In this document: positions 1-7,309 of the stretch, one piece after another | How positions within the stretch are numbered: the stretch's first letter is position 1 | Layout of the letters: each line of letters begins with the position of its first letter | Assembly: GCA_900553475.1 (NCBI GenBank) | Contig: USEF01000050.1 | Span: forward strand, 1-9,488 | Length of the DNA: 9,488 bases | DNA from: an uncultured Collinsella sp. | GTDB lineage: Bacteria > Actinomycetota > Coriobacteriia > Coriobacteriales > Coriobacteriaceae | Direction: 5' to 3' | Program-made: the position numbers and the translations under genes | Notes under the pieces: model-generated | Seen by the model: only the letters and a program-made list of their open reading frames with translations | What the model was told of the DNA's origin: nothing | Databases searched by the model: none

Positions 1-1023
1 CGAGCATGCCGAGCCTGCCGATACCTCAAAGCCGGCGGCGTCTAGCTTGATGATGAGCTCCTCGGAGTCCATGCCGTCGACGTAGATGGAAACCATGCCC
101 GGCAGACGATCGGCCTGTGCGTAGTCGCCCATGGTGGCATGAATACGCGGATGAGCCGTAAGCGTGGCGTAGAGCTTATCGGATAAGACCTGCAGCGTCG
201 CGCGCTCCTGGGCCACGTTCGGCAACAGCGCGGAAGCGGCAGCGGCAAAAGCCAGCTGTGTACGCAGGTCCTGCGTGCCGGCACGACGACCGGCCTCCTG
301 TCCGCCGCCAAAGATGCGCGGGCGCAGCGGCGTGCGGCTCTTAAGGGAGAGCGCGCCGGATGCCACGGGGCCGCCGATCTTGTGCGCGGCAACGGTCATA
401 GCATCGACGCCCAGCTCGGTGACATCGAGCGGAATATGCAAGTACCCTTGGATGGCATCGGTATGAAACAGGGCGCCGGCAGCATGTGCGGCCGCGGCAA
501 GCTCGCGGATGGGCTGCGCCACGCCGGTCTCGTTGTTGGCAACCATGATGCTCACGAGCGCCACGTCGTTGCCGAGCAGTTCGACAAGCGTGGCAGGCTC
601 AATGTAGCCCATGCGGCAGGGCTGCACCAAGTCGACGGTAAAGCCGGCGGCACGCAGCAGCGGCAGGTTGTCCAGAATCGAATCGTGCTCGATGGCCGAA
701 ACGATTACACGATCGCGCTTGCGATCGCGCTGACGAGCACCCTCGGCAAGACCGAGCAGCGCCAGCTGGTTGGCCTCGGTGCCGCCGTTGGTAAGGATGA
801 TCTCGGACGGGCGAACGCGTGCGCCAAAGCTGCGGGCGATCTCGCGACGTGCGGCCTCCAGACGCGCGGCAGCCTTGCGGCCAAGCGAGTGCAGCGAGTT
901 GGGGTTGACGCCCGCAAGCTCGCTGTCGTCGTACTCGCGCTGCGCATGGAGCGCCTCGGCGCGCATGGGCGTCGAGGCAGCATAGTCAAGATTCACGGGT
1001 ATGCGGTTTTGACCTGCGGTCAT
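1..1023 (-). CDS. Cysteine desulfurase, NifS/IscS family (3' end beyond window)
   Basis: PLP-dependent class V aminotransferase fold enzyme that removes sulfur from L-cysteine as an enzyme-bound persulfide for Fe-S cluster or tRNA thiolation pathways. The 341 residues visible include the N-terminal LDYAASTP motif (12-19), GGTEAN (80-85), the PLP-stacking His113 in IEHDS, ANNETG (162-167), the DAIQ cofactor motif (189-192), the PLP Lys215 in AHKIGGP, and RRAGTQD (246-252). The window ends at SAGSACS, so the catalytic Cys is residue 340 and the C-terminal tail lies outside. The ATG start at 1023 is 6 bases after the rpe stop, and GGAGG inside the end of rpe lies 11 bases upstream, which suggests coupled expression at the end of the operon. 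One oddity is that the usual GPKGxGAL stretch after the lysine reads GPVASGAL. The family is certain; whether it serves Fe-S assembly or tRNA thiolation (next to a thiI-like gene) cannot be seen here. Confidence 0.93.
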   Translation of the reverse strand, partial: MTAGQNRIPVNLDYAASTPMRAEALHAQREYDDSELAGVNPNSLHSLGRKAAARLEAARREIARSFGARVRPSEIILTNGGTEANQLALLGLAEGARQRDRKRDRVIVSAIEHDSILDNLPLLRAAGFTVDLVQPCRMGYIEPATLVELLGNDVALVSIMVANNETGVAQPIRELAAAAHAAGALFHTDAIQGYLHIPLDVTELGVDAMTVAAHKIGGPVASGALSLKSRTPLRPRIFGGGQEAGRRAGTQDLRTQLAFAAAASALLPNVAQERATLQVLSDKLYATLTAHPRIHATMGDYAQADRLPGMVSIYVDGMDSEELIIKLDAAGFEVSAGSACS

Positions 1024-1029
1024 AGGGGT

Positions 1030-1701
1030 TTATGCCTCCTGTGCGGCCTCGTTGCCCAGCTTCTGCAGCAGCGCAACCTCGGCGGCGGGATCTTCGGACT
1101 TAAAAACGGCGGAGCCGGCTACGAGTGCGTTGGCACCGGCCTTGACGACCTCGGCGATGTTTTTGGAAGAAATGCCGCCGTCGACCTCGATCATGGGCGA
1201 CACGCCGTGGCGCTCGCACATGGCCTTAAGCTCGTGGAGTTTAGCAATGGTACCGGGGATAAAACTCTGGCCGCCAAAGCCAGGGTTCACGCTCATGAGC
1301 AGTACCATGTCGACAACGTCGATGATGCTCTCGAGTACGCACACGGGGGTGGCGGGGTTGAGCACCACGCCGGCCTTGACGCCGCGCTGCTGCAAATGGG
1401 TGAGCGTACGGTGCAGGTGCGTGGAGGCCTCGTAGTGCACGGTGATCATGTCGGCACCGGCGTCGGCGTACCAGTCGACGGTCTCGTCGGGGTTCGACAC
1501 CATCAGGTGCGCGTCGACCGGGACATCGGTGGAGCGCTTAACAGCCTTGAGGATGTCAACGCCAAAGGTGAGGTTGCCGGTAAAGTGACCGTCCATGACG
1601 TCGAAGTGCACAAAGTCGGCACCGGCGATCTTGTCGAGCTCGCCCTTCAGGTTGGCCATGTCGGCCGAAAGGACGGACGGAGCGATTTTGATGGAACCCA
1701 T
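1030..1701 (-). CDS. rpe: Ribulose-phosphate 3-epimerase
   Basis: Interconverts D-ribulose 5-phosphate and D-xylulose 5-phosphate in the cytosolic pentose phosphate pathway. The 223 residues match the usual family length and form a complete (beta/alpha)8 barrel protein. The N-terminal signature APSVLSAD is at 7-14. Metal ligands are His32 and Asp34 (HFDVMDG) and His65 (DAHLMV). The phosphate and loop motif VNPGFGGQ is at 138-145, and the second catalytic Asp174 sits in EVDGGIS. The ATG at 1701 is preceded by AGAAAGG with 8-base spacing. It follows the gpsA stop by 18 bases and the desulfurase start follows it by 6, so it is an internal operon gene. All family catalytic positions I can identify are intact. 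Confidence 0.97.
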   Translation of the reverse strand: MGSIKIAPSVLSADMANLKGELDKIAGADFVHFDVMDGHFTGNLTFGVDILKAVKRSTDVPVDAHLMVSNPDETVDWYADAGADMITVHYEASTHLHRTLTHLQQRGVKAGVVLNPATPVCVLESIIDVVDMVLLMSVNPGFGGQSFIPGTIAKLHELKAMCERHGVSPMIEVDGGISSKNIAEVVKAGANALVAGSAVFKSEDPAAEVALLQKLGNEAAQEA

Positions 1702-1719
1702 GGTAGTAGCCTTTCTGCG

Positions 1720-2727
1720 CTAGTCGGCGAGTCCGTAGAACTCTTGAGAGGGGACGCGGTCGGTGAGGATCTCGAGCGCCCTATCCAAAGTAACACCGTT
1801 GTAGAGCGTTTGCTCCACGGCAAAGGTGAGCGGAATGTCTACGCCCAGTGAACGGGCGAGCTCGCTGACGCTGCGGGCCGCGACGGCGCCCTCGACCACC
1901 ATATGCGTGCGCGCCTGGTACTCGTCGAGCGACACGCCGTGGGCAAACTCGTAGCCAAAGGTGCGGTTGCGCGAATGCTCCGAGGTGCAGGTGGCGATGA
2001 GGTCGCCCATGCCGGCAAGGCCCATGCAGGTCATGGCCTGCCCGCCGCGGGCATGCACCAAGCGGCTGATCTCGGCCAGGCCGCGCGTCATGATAAGGGC
2101 GAGCGTGTTGTCGCCCGCACCGGTGCCGGCGGAGATGCCGCACACGATGGCGATGACGTTTTTCATGGCGCCGCAAACCTCGACGCCGGTCATGTCCTGC
2201 GACAGGTAGATGCGGAAGGCCGTGGATAGGAGCAGGTTCTTAAAGGTCTCCCCTATCTGCGGGTCTTTGCTGGCGATGACGGCGGCAGAAAGTCCGCCAC
2301 GGCAGATCTCCTCTGCATGGTTGGGGCCGGAGAGCGCCGCCACGCGCGCTTCGTTGCCGATCTCGCTGGCAATGACCTCGCTCATGAGCAGGCCAGACGC
2401 GGGCTCAATGCCCTTGGCGAGGCACAGGACCGGAGTTTCGGTATCGATAAACGGCGCTGCCCGATGGCACACGTCGCGCAAGTGCGTGGAGGGCACGGCA
2501 AAGATGATCGCATCGGCACCGTCAAGCGCCTGGGCGAGCTCGGTCGTTGCTTCCACGTTGTCAGGCAGCTCGTATCCCACCAGATAACGGGGGTTACGGT
2601 GCTCGCCGTTGATGCCGGCGGCCGTCTGCTCGCTGTGGGCCCACATGGTCACGCGCTCGGCACGCGCGGCAGCAAGGCCGGCGACGGCGGTTCCCCAGGA
2701 GCCAGAGCCAATCAGCGCAACATTCAT
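1720..2727 (-). CDS. gpsA: Glycerol-3-phosphate dehydrogenase [NAD(P)+]
   Basis: Reduces dihydroxyacetone phosphate to sn-glycerol 3-phosphate, the backbone precursor of phospholipids. The product has 335 residues, typical for the family. The N-terminal dinucleotide-binding motif is GSGSWGTA (7-14). The catalytic lysines are Lys106 (LAKGIE) and Lys189 (GAMKNVIAI). SGPNHAEE lies at 133-140, AGMGDL at 238-243, and the substrate-phosphate binding SRNRTFG at 252-258. The ATG at 2727 has AGGAGAG just upstream; a second ATG at 2723 is out of frame. The gene starts 9 bases after the plsY stop. PlsY uses the product of this enzyme as acyl acceptor, so the pairing makes metabolic sense. Confidence 0.97.
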   Translation of the reverse strand: MNVALIGSGSWGTAVAGLAAARAERVTMWAHSEQTAAGINGEHRNPRYLVGYELPDNVEATTELAQALDGADAIIFAVPSTHLRDVCHRAAPFIDTETPVLCLAKGIEPASGLLMSEVIASEIGNEARVAALSGPNHAEEICRGGLSAAVIASKDPQIGETFKNLLLSTAFRIYLSQDMTGVEVCGAMKNVIAIVCGISAGTGAGDNTLALIMTRGLAEISRLVHARGGQAMTCMGLAGMGDLIATCTSEHSRNRTFGYEFAHGVSLDEYQARTHMVVEGAVAARSVSELARSLGVDIPLTFAVEQTLYNGVTLDRALEILTDRVPSQEFYGLAD

Positions 2728-2736
2728 GACTCTCTC

Positions 2737-3420
2737 CTACTTATCGTCGGGTTCGGTGACGCGCTTGGTAAACGAGAGCTTGGACTCCTTACCGGTCATG
2801 AGCTTTTTGATGTTCGCACGATGGGCCCACACCACGGTGATGCCGATCATCGCCATGCAAAACTTAAGTCCCAGGCTGCTGTACGGAAAGACCGCGCAGG
2901 CAGCGATGGGAAGACCGATGGCAGCGGCAAGCGAGCCCACCGACACAAACTTGGTGATGGCGACGGCCACGATAAACATGCCCAGCAGCGACAGGCCAAT
3001 AGGCCAGTACCAGGCGAGGATGACACCCAGACCAACTGCGATACCCTTGCCGCCGTGGAAGTTGAGGTAAGGCGAGAAGATGTGGCCCCACACGGCTGCC
3101 AGGCAGATGACGCCGAGCATCCAGTCGCCAGCGGCGCCGGGGGCCATAATGCTCGGCGGAAATCCATAGCCCACGCTCGCGATGAGCGGACGCGCGATAA
3201 GGACGCAAATGGCGCCCTTAAGGCAGTCGAGCAGCAGCGTGAGCGCGGCCACCTTGGGGCCGGCCACACGCAGGGCGTTGGTGGTGCCGATGTTGCCGGA
3301 GCCCGCCTTGCGAATGTCGGTGTGGTTGAACACGCGGCCCAAGATCAGGCCAAACGGAATCGCCCCGATAAAGAACGAGACCACGGCGCAGATAGCGGTC
3401 AGCAGAATCGGATTATGCAT
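2737..3420 (-). CDS. plsY: Acyl-phosphate:glycerol-3-phosphate acyltransferase PlsY
   Basis: Integral membrane enzyme that transfers an acyl group from acyl-phosphate to position 1 of glycerol 3-phosphate, giving lysophosphatidic acid. With the start at 3420 the protein has 227 residues and opens directly with a membrane segment (4-25). The three family motifs are visible: GSGNIGTTN (40-48), the glycine-rich HGGKG (122-126) with nearby conserved residues, and the C-terminal HRANIKKLMTGKE (200-212). Further hydrophobic segments are at about 55-83, 99-117, 127-150 and 158-198. The longer reading to 3501 adds 27 residues with no PlsY character and is rejected because AAGGAG at 3428-3433 fits the ATG at 3420. 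The first 8 bases overlap the end of the der-like ORF, so translational coupling is likely. Confidence 0.95.
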   Translation of the reverse strand: MHNPILLTAICAVVSFFIGAIPFGLILGRVFNHTDIRKAGSGNIGTTNALRVAGPKVAALTLLLDCLKGAICVLIARPLIASVGYGFPPSIMAPGAAGDWMLGVICLAAVWGHIFSPYLNFHGGKGIAVGLGVILAWYWPIGLSLLGMFIVAVAITKFVSVGSLAAAIGLPIAACAVFPYSSLGLKFCMAMIGITVVWAHRANIKKLMTGKESKLSFTKRVTEPDDK

Positions 3421-4732
3421 CCTTTTGCTCCTTCTTCCTAAAGAAGAGTCGAATGGGTGTGCCGGCAAAGTCGAAGGTCGAGCGCATGCGGTTCTCCACA
3501 TAGCGCTGATAGGTGTCGTTGACCAGATCGCTGTGGTTGACGAAGAACGTGAACGTCGGCGGGTTGACGCCCGTCTGGGTCACGTAGTGCATGCGCAGGC
3601 GGCGCTTGCCGTCCACCACGGTATGACCGAACTCGCGCAGGTCGGTGAGAAACGTGTTGAGGCGCGAGGTGCTGATCTTTTGCGAGCGCGTCTTCTCGGC
3701 GGCGTCGACCATCGCCCAGATCTTCTCGACGCTGCGGCCGGTCAGGGCAGAGATGCGCAGGTACTGGGCCCAGGGAGCCATGACGCCCAGACGGCGGTCG
3801 ATGGTCTCCATGCAGGCCTCGCGCTTACGGTCGTCGTCGAGCAGATCCCACTTGTTGAGCAGCACCACGATGGCGCAGCCGCGCTCGATGGCAAGACCCA
3901 TGACCTTCTGGTCCTGCTCGGTAACGCCCACGGAGGCGTCGACGACGAGCAGCGCCACGTCGGCGCGGTCGATGGCGCGCAGGCCGCGAACCATGGAGTA
4001 GTACTCGATGTTCTCGTACACGGTGCTCTTCTTGCGAATGCCCGCGGTGTCGACCATGCGGTAGTGCTTGCCGTTGCGCTCGACGACCGTGTCGATGGCG
4101 TCGCGCGTCGTGCCGGCAATGTTGGACACGATAGAGCGGTCGGCGCCCAGGATGCGGTTGAACAGCGACGACTTACCGGCATTGGGGCGGCCGATGATGG
4201 CGACGTTCAGCGCGTCAGGGAACTCATCGGCGACCTCGTCCTCTTCCTCCGGAAGCAGGGCCACGATATCGTCGAGCAGGTCGCCCGTGCCATGGCCATG
4301 CAGGGCCGAGAGCGGCGTGGGCTCACCGATGCCGAGCGAATAGAACTCCCAGATGCTGTCGTTCTCGCGATCGGGGTTGTCGAGCTTGTTCACCAGCAGA
4401 AAGACCGGCTTGTCGCAGCGCTTGAGCATGCGGGCGACCGACTCGTCCTCCTCGGTGACGCCGGTGCGGCCGTCGACCACAAACAGGATGACGGCCACGA
4501 TGGCGTAATCTAAGCGGAACACGCCGCCAAAGGGCGAGGTGATGACGCCGTAGCCGGCGATGGCACTCGGCAGCGCGCGCGAAAGCTCAACGACAAAGCC
4601 GACGATCTGCAGCTTGGCGGTCAGGCCGCTAAAGCACAACAGCACGGTCATCGCGCTCATAAAGATGCCGCAGATGCGGCACGCAATGGCGATGATGCTC
4701 ATCGCCACGGCAGCGGCCTTACGAGAGTTCAC
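3413..4732 (-). CDS. der: Chimeric ORF: membrane-protein N-terminus fused in frame to GTPase Der lacking its first P-loop
   Basis: Der (EngA) is a tandem two-GTPase-domain protein needed for 50S ribosome assembly. This 439-residue ORF has Der's C-terminal part intact: the second GTPase domain with GRPNAGKS (181-188), TTRD (208-211), DTAG (228-231) and NKWD (293-296), then the KH-like domain (about 355-435). Of the first GTPase domain only the rear half remains, from about residue 81: VILFVVDGRTG, NKLD (115-118), and the SALHG G5-like motif (142-146). The P-loop and the G1-G3 motifs, roughly the first 80 residues of a normal Der, are absent. In their place are about 80 residues of a hydrophobic protein. 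The GTG start at 4732 has GAGGAG 7 bases upstream and overlaps the ABC-F stop by 14 bases. The product should lack nucleotide binding in domain 1 and may be membrane-anchored. A deletion and an assembly chimera are both possible. The Der identity is certain; the meaning of the fusion is not. Confidence 0.88.
   Translation of the reverse strand: MNSRKAAAVAMSIIAIACRICGIFMSAMTVLLCFSGLTAKLQIVGFVVELSRALPSAIAGYGVITSPFGGVFRLDYAIVAVILFVVDGRTGVTEEDESVARMLKRCDKPVFLLVNKLDNPDRENDSIWEFYSLGIGEPTPLSALHGHGTGDLLDDIVALLPEEEDEVADEFPDALNVAIIGRPNAGKSSLFNRILGADRSIVSNIAGTTRDAIDTVVERNGKHYRMVDTAGIRKKSTVYENIEYYSMVRGLRAIDRADVALLVVDASVGVTEQDQKVMGLAIERGCAIVVLLNKWDLLDDDRKREACMETIDRRLGVMAPWAQYLRISALTGRSVEKIWAMVDAAEKTRSQKISTSRLNTFLTDLREFGHTVVDGKRRLRMHYVTQTGVNPPTFTFFVNHSDLVNDTYQRYVENRMRSTFDFAGTPIRLFFRKKEQKDA
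3428..3433 (-). promoter_or_regulatory. Shine-Dalgarno site of plsY
   Basis: Reads AAGGAG on the minus strand, 7 bases before the ATG at 3420. It lies inside the end of the der-like ORF and decides the plsY start against a longer in-frame ATG at 3501. Confidence 0.8.
4490..4732 (-). other. N-terminal segment of an unidentified small membrane protein within the der fusion
   Basis: These approximately 81 codons have their own strong start signal and do not resemble any part of Der. After a basic N-terminus (NSRK) comes a long hydrophobic stretch at about 9-37, rich in Ile, Ala and Met with three Cys, and a second apolar segment (43-48). A Gly/Pro-rich linker follows (54-72, with GYGVITSPFGG), then LDYAIV, the beginning of a second membrane helix that runs straight into Der sequence. 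I do not recognise the family. The likely original arrangement, by inference, was a separate short membrane-protein gene between the ABC-F gene and der, with its 3' end now lost. Confidence 0.6.
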
Positions 4733-6752
4733 GCGCGGTCTCCTCTTCAATCTGTGTGGAAAGCTCGAGCCATTCGTCCTCGAGCTTGGGCAGCTCTTGC
4801 TTAAGGCCGTTATATTCCCCCAGCGCGGCGTTGAACTTATCCTGATCGGCATAAAGCTCTTCACTTGCCATCAATTCCATAAGCTCGTCATAGCGGGCGC
4901 GCTTTTTGTCGAGCTCCGCCTCGATCTTCTTAAGCTGGTTGCGCACGCCCTTGAGCTTTTTGTTGAGCGCAGCGCGGGCCTGGGCCTCGGCGCGCTTTTG
5001 CTCCTTGGTCTTTTTGCCCTCGGCAGGTTTAGGCGCCGCGGCGGGGGTGTCGGCCTGGGCGGCGCTGGCTTTGGTGGACTTGGCCGCGGCAGGCGCGCTC
5101 TCCCCTGCGGCCTCGGCGGCGGCGCGGGCTGCGAGATCCTCGCGCTTGTAGAGGTAGTAGTCGTAGTCGCCGTCGTAGACCGTGACCTTGCCATCGCGTA
5201 TGTCGATCACGCGGTTGGCAACGGCGCGTACCAGGTGCTCGTCGTGGCTGATCAGCACGATGGTACCAGGGAAGTTTTGCAGGGCATTCTCGAGCATGTC
5301 CACCGAGTCGATGTCCAGGTGGTTGGTGGGCTCGTCCAGGCACAGGAGCGCCTCGGGGGTCACGAGCATCTTTGCCAGGGCCAGACGCGCCTTTTCGCCA
5401 CCGGAGAGGACGCGGACCTGTTTTTCGATTGCATCGTTGTCGCTAAACAGGAAGGCGCCCAGCAGGCTGCGCTGCTGCGGCACGGTCCACTTGGGCGTGA
5501 CGGTGTCGATCTCTTGCAGGACGGTGTTGGACTCGGTCATGCCCTCGAGCGCATGCTGGGCATAGTAGGCGACGCCGACGTTGGTTCCCAGGTCGCGGGT
5601 GCCGGTGGTGGGCGGCTCCAGACCGGCGAGGATCTTCATGAGGGTGGACTTGCCAGCGCCGTTGGGGCCGACGAGTGCCACGTGCTCACCGCGGTAGAGC
5701 TTAAGGTCGATGTCGCTGTAGATGTGCTTATCGCCGTAGGACTTGGAGACGCCCTCTAGGCCCACGACCATGTCGCCGGAGCGTGGCGGATCGGGGAACT
5801 TAAAGTCGATGTGCTTGTGGCCCTCGGGCAGGATGACGAGCTCCTTTTTAATCTGCTCGATCTTGCGGATGCGCTCCTGCGCCTGGGCTGCCTTGGTGGG
5901 CTTGTAGCGAAACTTGTCGACGAAGACCTGCATGTGGGCGATGTCGCGCTCCTGGGCAGCGCGCTTGGCGCGCATCTGCTCCAGGTTGTCCTCGCGCTGC
6001 TTAAGGTAGCTGCTGTAGTTGCCGGTGTAGGTGGTCACGCGGCGGTTCTCGAGGGCGGCCACGTGGTCGACGCAGGCGTCCATGAAGGCGCGGTCATGGC
6101 TGACGATGAGGACGGCGCCATCGTAGTTGGCGATAAAGCCGCGCAGCCATTGGACACTCTCGAGGTCCAGGTGGTTGGTGGGCTCGTCCAGCAGCAGCAG
6201 GTCGGGGTGGCGCAGGAAGAGCTTTGCCAGCGCGATGCGCATCTGCCAGCCGCCGGAGAACTCGGAGCACAGGTGCTCAAAGTCGGTGACCTTAAAACCC
6301 AGGCCGGACAAGATCTTGCGGGCGTTGCTCTCGAGTTCGTAGCCGCCCAGATGCTCAAAGCGGTCCTGGACCTGGCCATACTCGTTGAGGAGGGCGTCGA
6401 CGTCTTTGCCCTGCTCGGAGAGCTCGGTGATCTGGGCCTGCAGCTCGTTAGCGCGCACGCCCATGCGGCGGATTTCCTTGGCGGCGGCCATGACCTCGGC
6501 AAGGATGGTGGTGTCCTTTTGCTCCAGGTTAGTTTCCTGCTCTAGATAGCCTACCTGGCAGTCCTTGGCGTACTGGACCTGGCCAGCGTCTGGGCTGTCG
6601 ATGCCCATGATGATCTTGAGCATGGTGGTTTTGCCGGCGCCGTTGGGGCCCACGAGCGCAAAACGCTCGCCGGGGTTGATCTGGAATGACGCGCCGCTAA
6701 AGAGGACGCGCGCGCCGAAGCTTTTTTCGATCTTGTCGACCAGGAGGATCAT
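4719..6752 (-). CDS. ABC-F family ATPase (ribosome-associated, YdiF/Uup-like)
   Basis: Soluble protein with two ABC ATPase domains and no membrane domain. Family members bind the ribosomal E site and rescue or regulate translation; some protect against antibiotics. The 677 residues contain the first Walker A GPNGAGKT (35-42), signature FSGGW (165-169) and Walker B with LLLLDEPTNHLD (185-196); then a charged interdomain linker (about 245-310) carrying the family stretch RYKPTKAAQAQERIRKIEQI; then the second Walker A GPNGAGKS (362-369), signature LSGGEK (449-454) and LDEPTNHLD (472-480). An Ala/Pro/Lys-rich hinge (541-590) leads to a C-terminal coiled coil (about 590-675) as in Uup and YdiF types. 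The ATG at 6752 has AAAGGCGG close upstream. It is the first protein gene of the operon, with its stop overlapping the next ORF. No specific resistance role can be assigned. Confidence 0.94.
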   Translation of the reverse strand: MILLVDKIEKSFGARVLFSGASFQINPGERFALVGPNGAGKTTMLKIIMGIDSPDAGQVQYAKDCQVGYLEQETNLEQKDTTILAEVMAAAKEIRRMGVRANELQAQITELSEQGKDVDALLNEYGQVQDRFEHLGGYELESNARKILSGLGFKVTDFEHLCSEFSGGWQMRIALAKLFLRHPDLLLLDEPTNHLDLESVQWLRGFIANYDGAVLIVSHDRAFMDACVDHVAALENRRVTTYTGNYSSYLKQREDNLEQMRAKRAAQERDIAHMQVFVDKFRYKPTKAAQAQERIRKIEQIKKELVILPEGHKHIDFKFPDPPRSGDMVVGLEGVSKSYGDKHIYSDIDLKLYRGEHVALVGPNGAGKSTLMKILAGLEPPTTGTRDLGTNVGVAYYAQHALEGMTESNTVLQEIDTVTPKWTVPQQRSLLGAFLFSDNDAIEKQVRVLSGGEKARLALAKMLVTPEALLCLDEPTNHLDIDSVDMLENALQNFPGTIVLISHDEHLVRAVANRVIDIRDGKVTVYDGDYDYYLYKREDLAARAAAEAAGESAPAAAKSTKASAAQADTPAAAPKPAEGKKTKEQKRAEAQARAALNKKLKGVRNQLKKIEAELDKKRARYDELMELMASEELYADQDKFNAALGEYNGLKQELPKLEDEWLELSTQIEEETARELS
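4740..4745 (-). promoter_or_regulatory. Shine-Dalgarno site for the membrane-protein/der fusion
   Basis: Reads GAGGAG on the minus strand, 7 bases before the GTG at 4732, inside the last codons of the ABC-F gene. It sets the start at 4732 and argues against the upstream ATG at 4864, whose extra 44 codons only shadow the ABC-F coding sequence. Confidence 0.8.
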
Positions 6753-6783
6753 GGTGCCGCCTTTGACCTTGTGTGCCTATATG

Positions 6784-6811
6784 AAAAAAGGCCCCAACTA
6801 GCGTTGGAGCC
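6784..6811 (-). terminator. Intrinsic terminator after tRNA-Ala
   Basis: On the minus strand a 9-bp stem (GGCTCCAAC with GTTGGGGCC, one G-T pair) around a 4-base GCTA loop is followed directly by six T. It ends the tRNA-Ala transcript and sits only 31 bases ahead of the ABC-F start codon. Confidence 0.88.
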
Positions 6812-6827
6812 TCATTCAATACTCGGG

Positions 6828-6900
6828 TGGAGACGAGGGGGATCGAACCCCTGACCTCTTGACTGCCAGTCAAGCGCTCTCCCAGCTGAGCTACGCCCCC
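6828..6900 (-). tRNA. tRNA-Ala, anticodon GGC
   Basis: 73-nt cloverleaf on the minus strand. The acceptor stem GGGGGCG pairs with CGTCTCC including two G-T pairs, and the D-arm begins GCTC. The anticodon stem CTTGA/TCAAG holds the loop CTGGCAG, with GGC at 6865-6867. The T-arm is AGGGG-TTCGATC-CCCCT, and the discriminator base is A. The genome does not encode CCA; CCC follows instead. Confidence 0.95.
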
Positions 6901-6912
6901 GTGCGAACAAGT

Positions 6913-6941
6913 ACTATACGGGAACACCGGCGGCGATGCAA
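6913..6941 (-). promoter_or_regulatory. Promoter of tRNA-Ala
   Basis: On the minus strand TTGCAT (6936-6941) and TATAGT (6913-6918) are separated by exactly 17 bases, matching the vegetative sigma consensus well. The -10 box lies 12 bases before the mature tRNA 5' end, which leaves room for a short leader. Confidence 0.8.
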
Positions 6942-7049
6942 GGACAATTTTGGAAAACTTTCCGCGGCGCCGCCCGGCGCCCGTCCAACGGCGTCTCGGA
7001 CAACATGGATTCGATCATGGTGTCGGTTTTTAGTGTCACACTTGGTGTC

Positions 7050-7088
7050 AAAAAGAAAAAGGTCAGAGGCTTAATACCTCTGACCTTT
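7050..7088 (-). terminator. Intrinsic terminator after tRNA-Val
   Basis: Perfect 12-bp inverted repeat (AAAGGTCAGAGG with CCTCTGACCTTT) around a 7-base loop, followed on the minus strand by a T-rich tract (TTCTTTTT). The plus strand also has a T-rich flank (GCTTTT), so some bidirectional activity is possible, but no plus-strand gene ends here. Confidence 0.92.
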
Positions 7089-7096
7089 GCTTTTGA

Positions 7097-7171
7097 TGGT
7101 GGGCGATACAAGATTCGAACTTGTGACCCCATCCGTGTGAAGGATATGCTCTACCCCTGAGCCAATCGCCC
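7097..7171 (-). tRNA. tRNA-Val, anticodon CAC
   Basis: Minus-strand cloverleaf. The acceptor GGGCGAT pairs with ATCGCCC. The D-arm is GCTC/GAGC. The anticodon stem TATCC/GGATG holds the loop TTCACAC with anticodon CAC. The T-arm is ACAAG-TTCGAAT-CTTGT. Discriminator A is followed by an encoded CCA at 7097-7099, so the length is 75 nt with CCA. The neighbouring tRNA-Ala lacks encoded CCA. Confidence 0.95.
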
Positions 7172-7191
7172 GTCGCCTTTTGGCAAAAGAG

Positions 7192-7224
7192 ATACTATCA
7201 TAGCCGCGCGTGGTTTACCAAGAA
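7192..7224 (-). promoter_or_regulatory. Probable promoter of tRNA-Val
   Basis: Two overlapping readings exist on the minus strand: TTGGTA (7216-7221) with TAGTAT (7192-7197) at 18 bases, or TTCTTG (7219-7224) with TATGAT (7197-7202) at 16 bases. Both sit 20-30 bases upstream of the tRNA. The pairing in use cannot be told from sequence. Confidence 0.55.
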
Positions 7225-7309
7225 CTTTTTGCCCTCGATTTTAAATTCGTGGGCTTTGGCTGCTCTGGCGCAGTCCAAATAAACAGCAAACCCGCAGCTC
7301 AACGAGCCT

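Noticed and set aside
382..1851. 489-codon open frame on the plus strand
   Set aside because: It is the antisense shadow of the desulfurase, rpe and gpsA genes; low-complexity composition (Gly, Val, His, Asp rich), no domain, no ribosome site.
2317..3441. 374-codon plus-strand frame over gpsA and plsY
   Set aside because: Antisense of two well-identified genes and rich in His/Asp/Arg as expected for a high G+C shadow frame.
3182..4513. 443-codon plus-strand frame over plsY and der
   Set aside because: Shadow of the Der coding sequence; no recognisable motif.
4560..5759. 399-codon plus-strand frame over the ABC-F gene
   Set aside because: Shadow frame with Gly/Leu/Val bias; the minus-strand ABC-F motifs are unambiguous.
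7032..7042. AGTGTCACACT, an 11-base palindrome-like inverted repeat, with GTGTC repeated three times in 7020-7050
   Set aside because: It lies between a terminator and a tRNA promoter with no gene to control; too short to support an operator call.
6901..7200. Integration-site repeat of a tRNA 3' end
   Set aside because: I looked for a second copy of the tRNA-Val or tRNA-Ala 3' end within the window and saw none.
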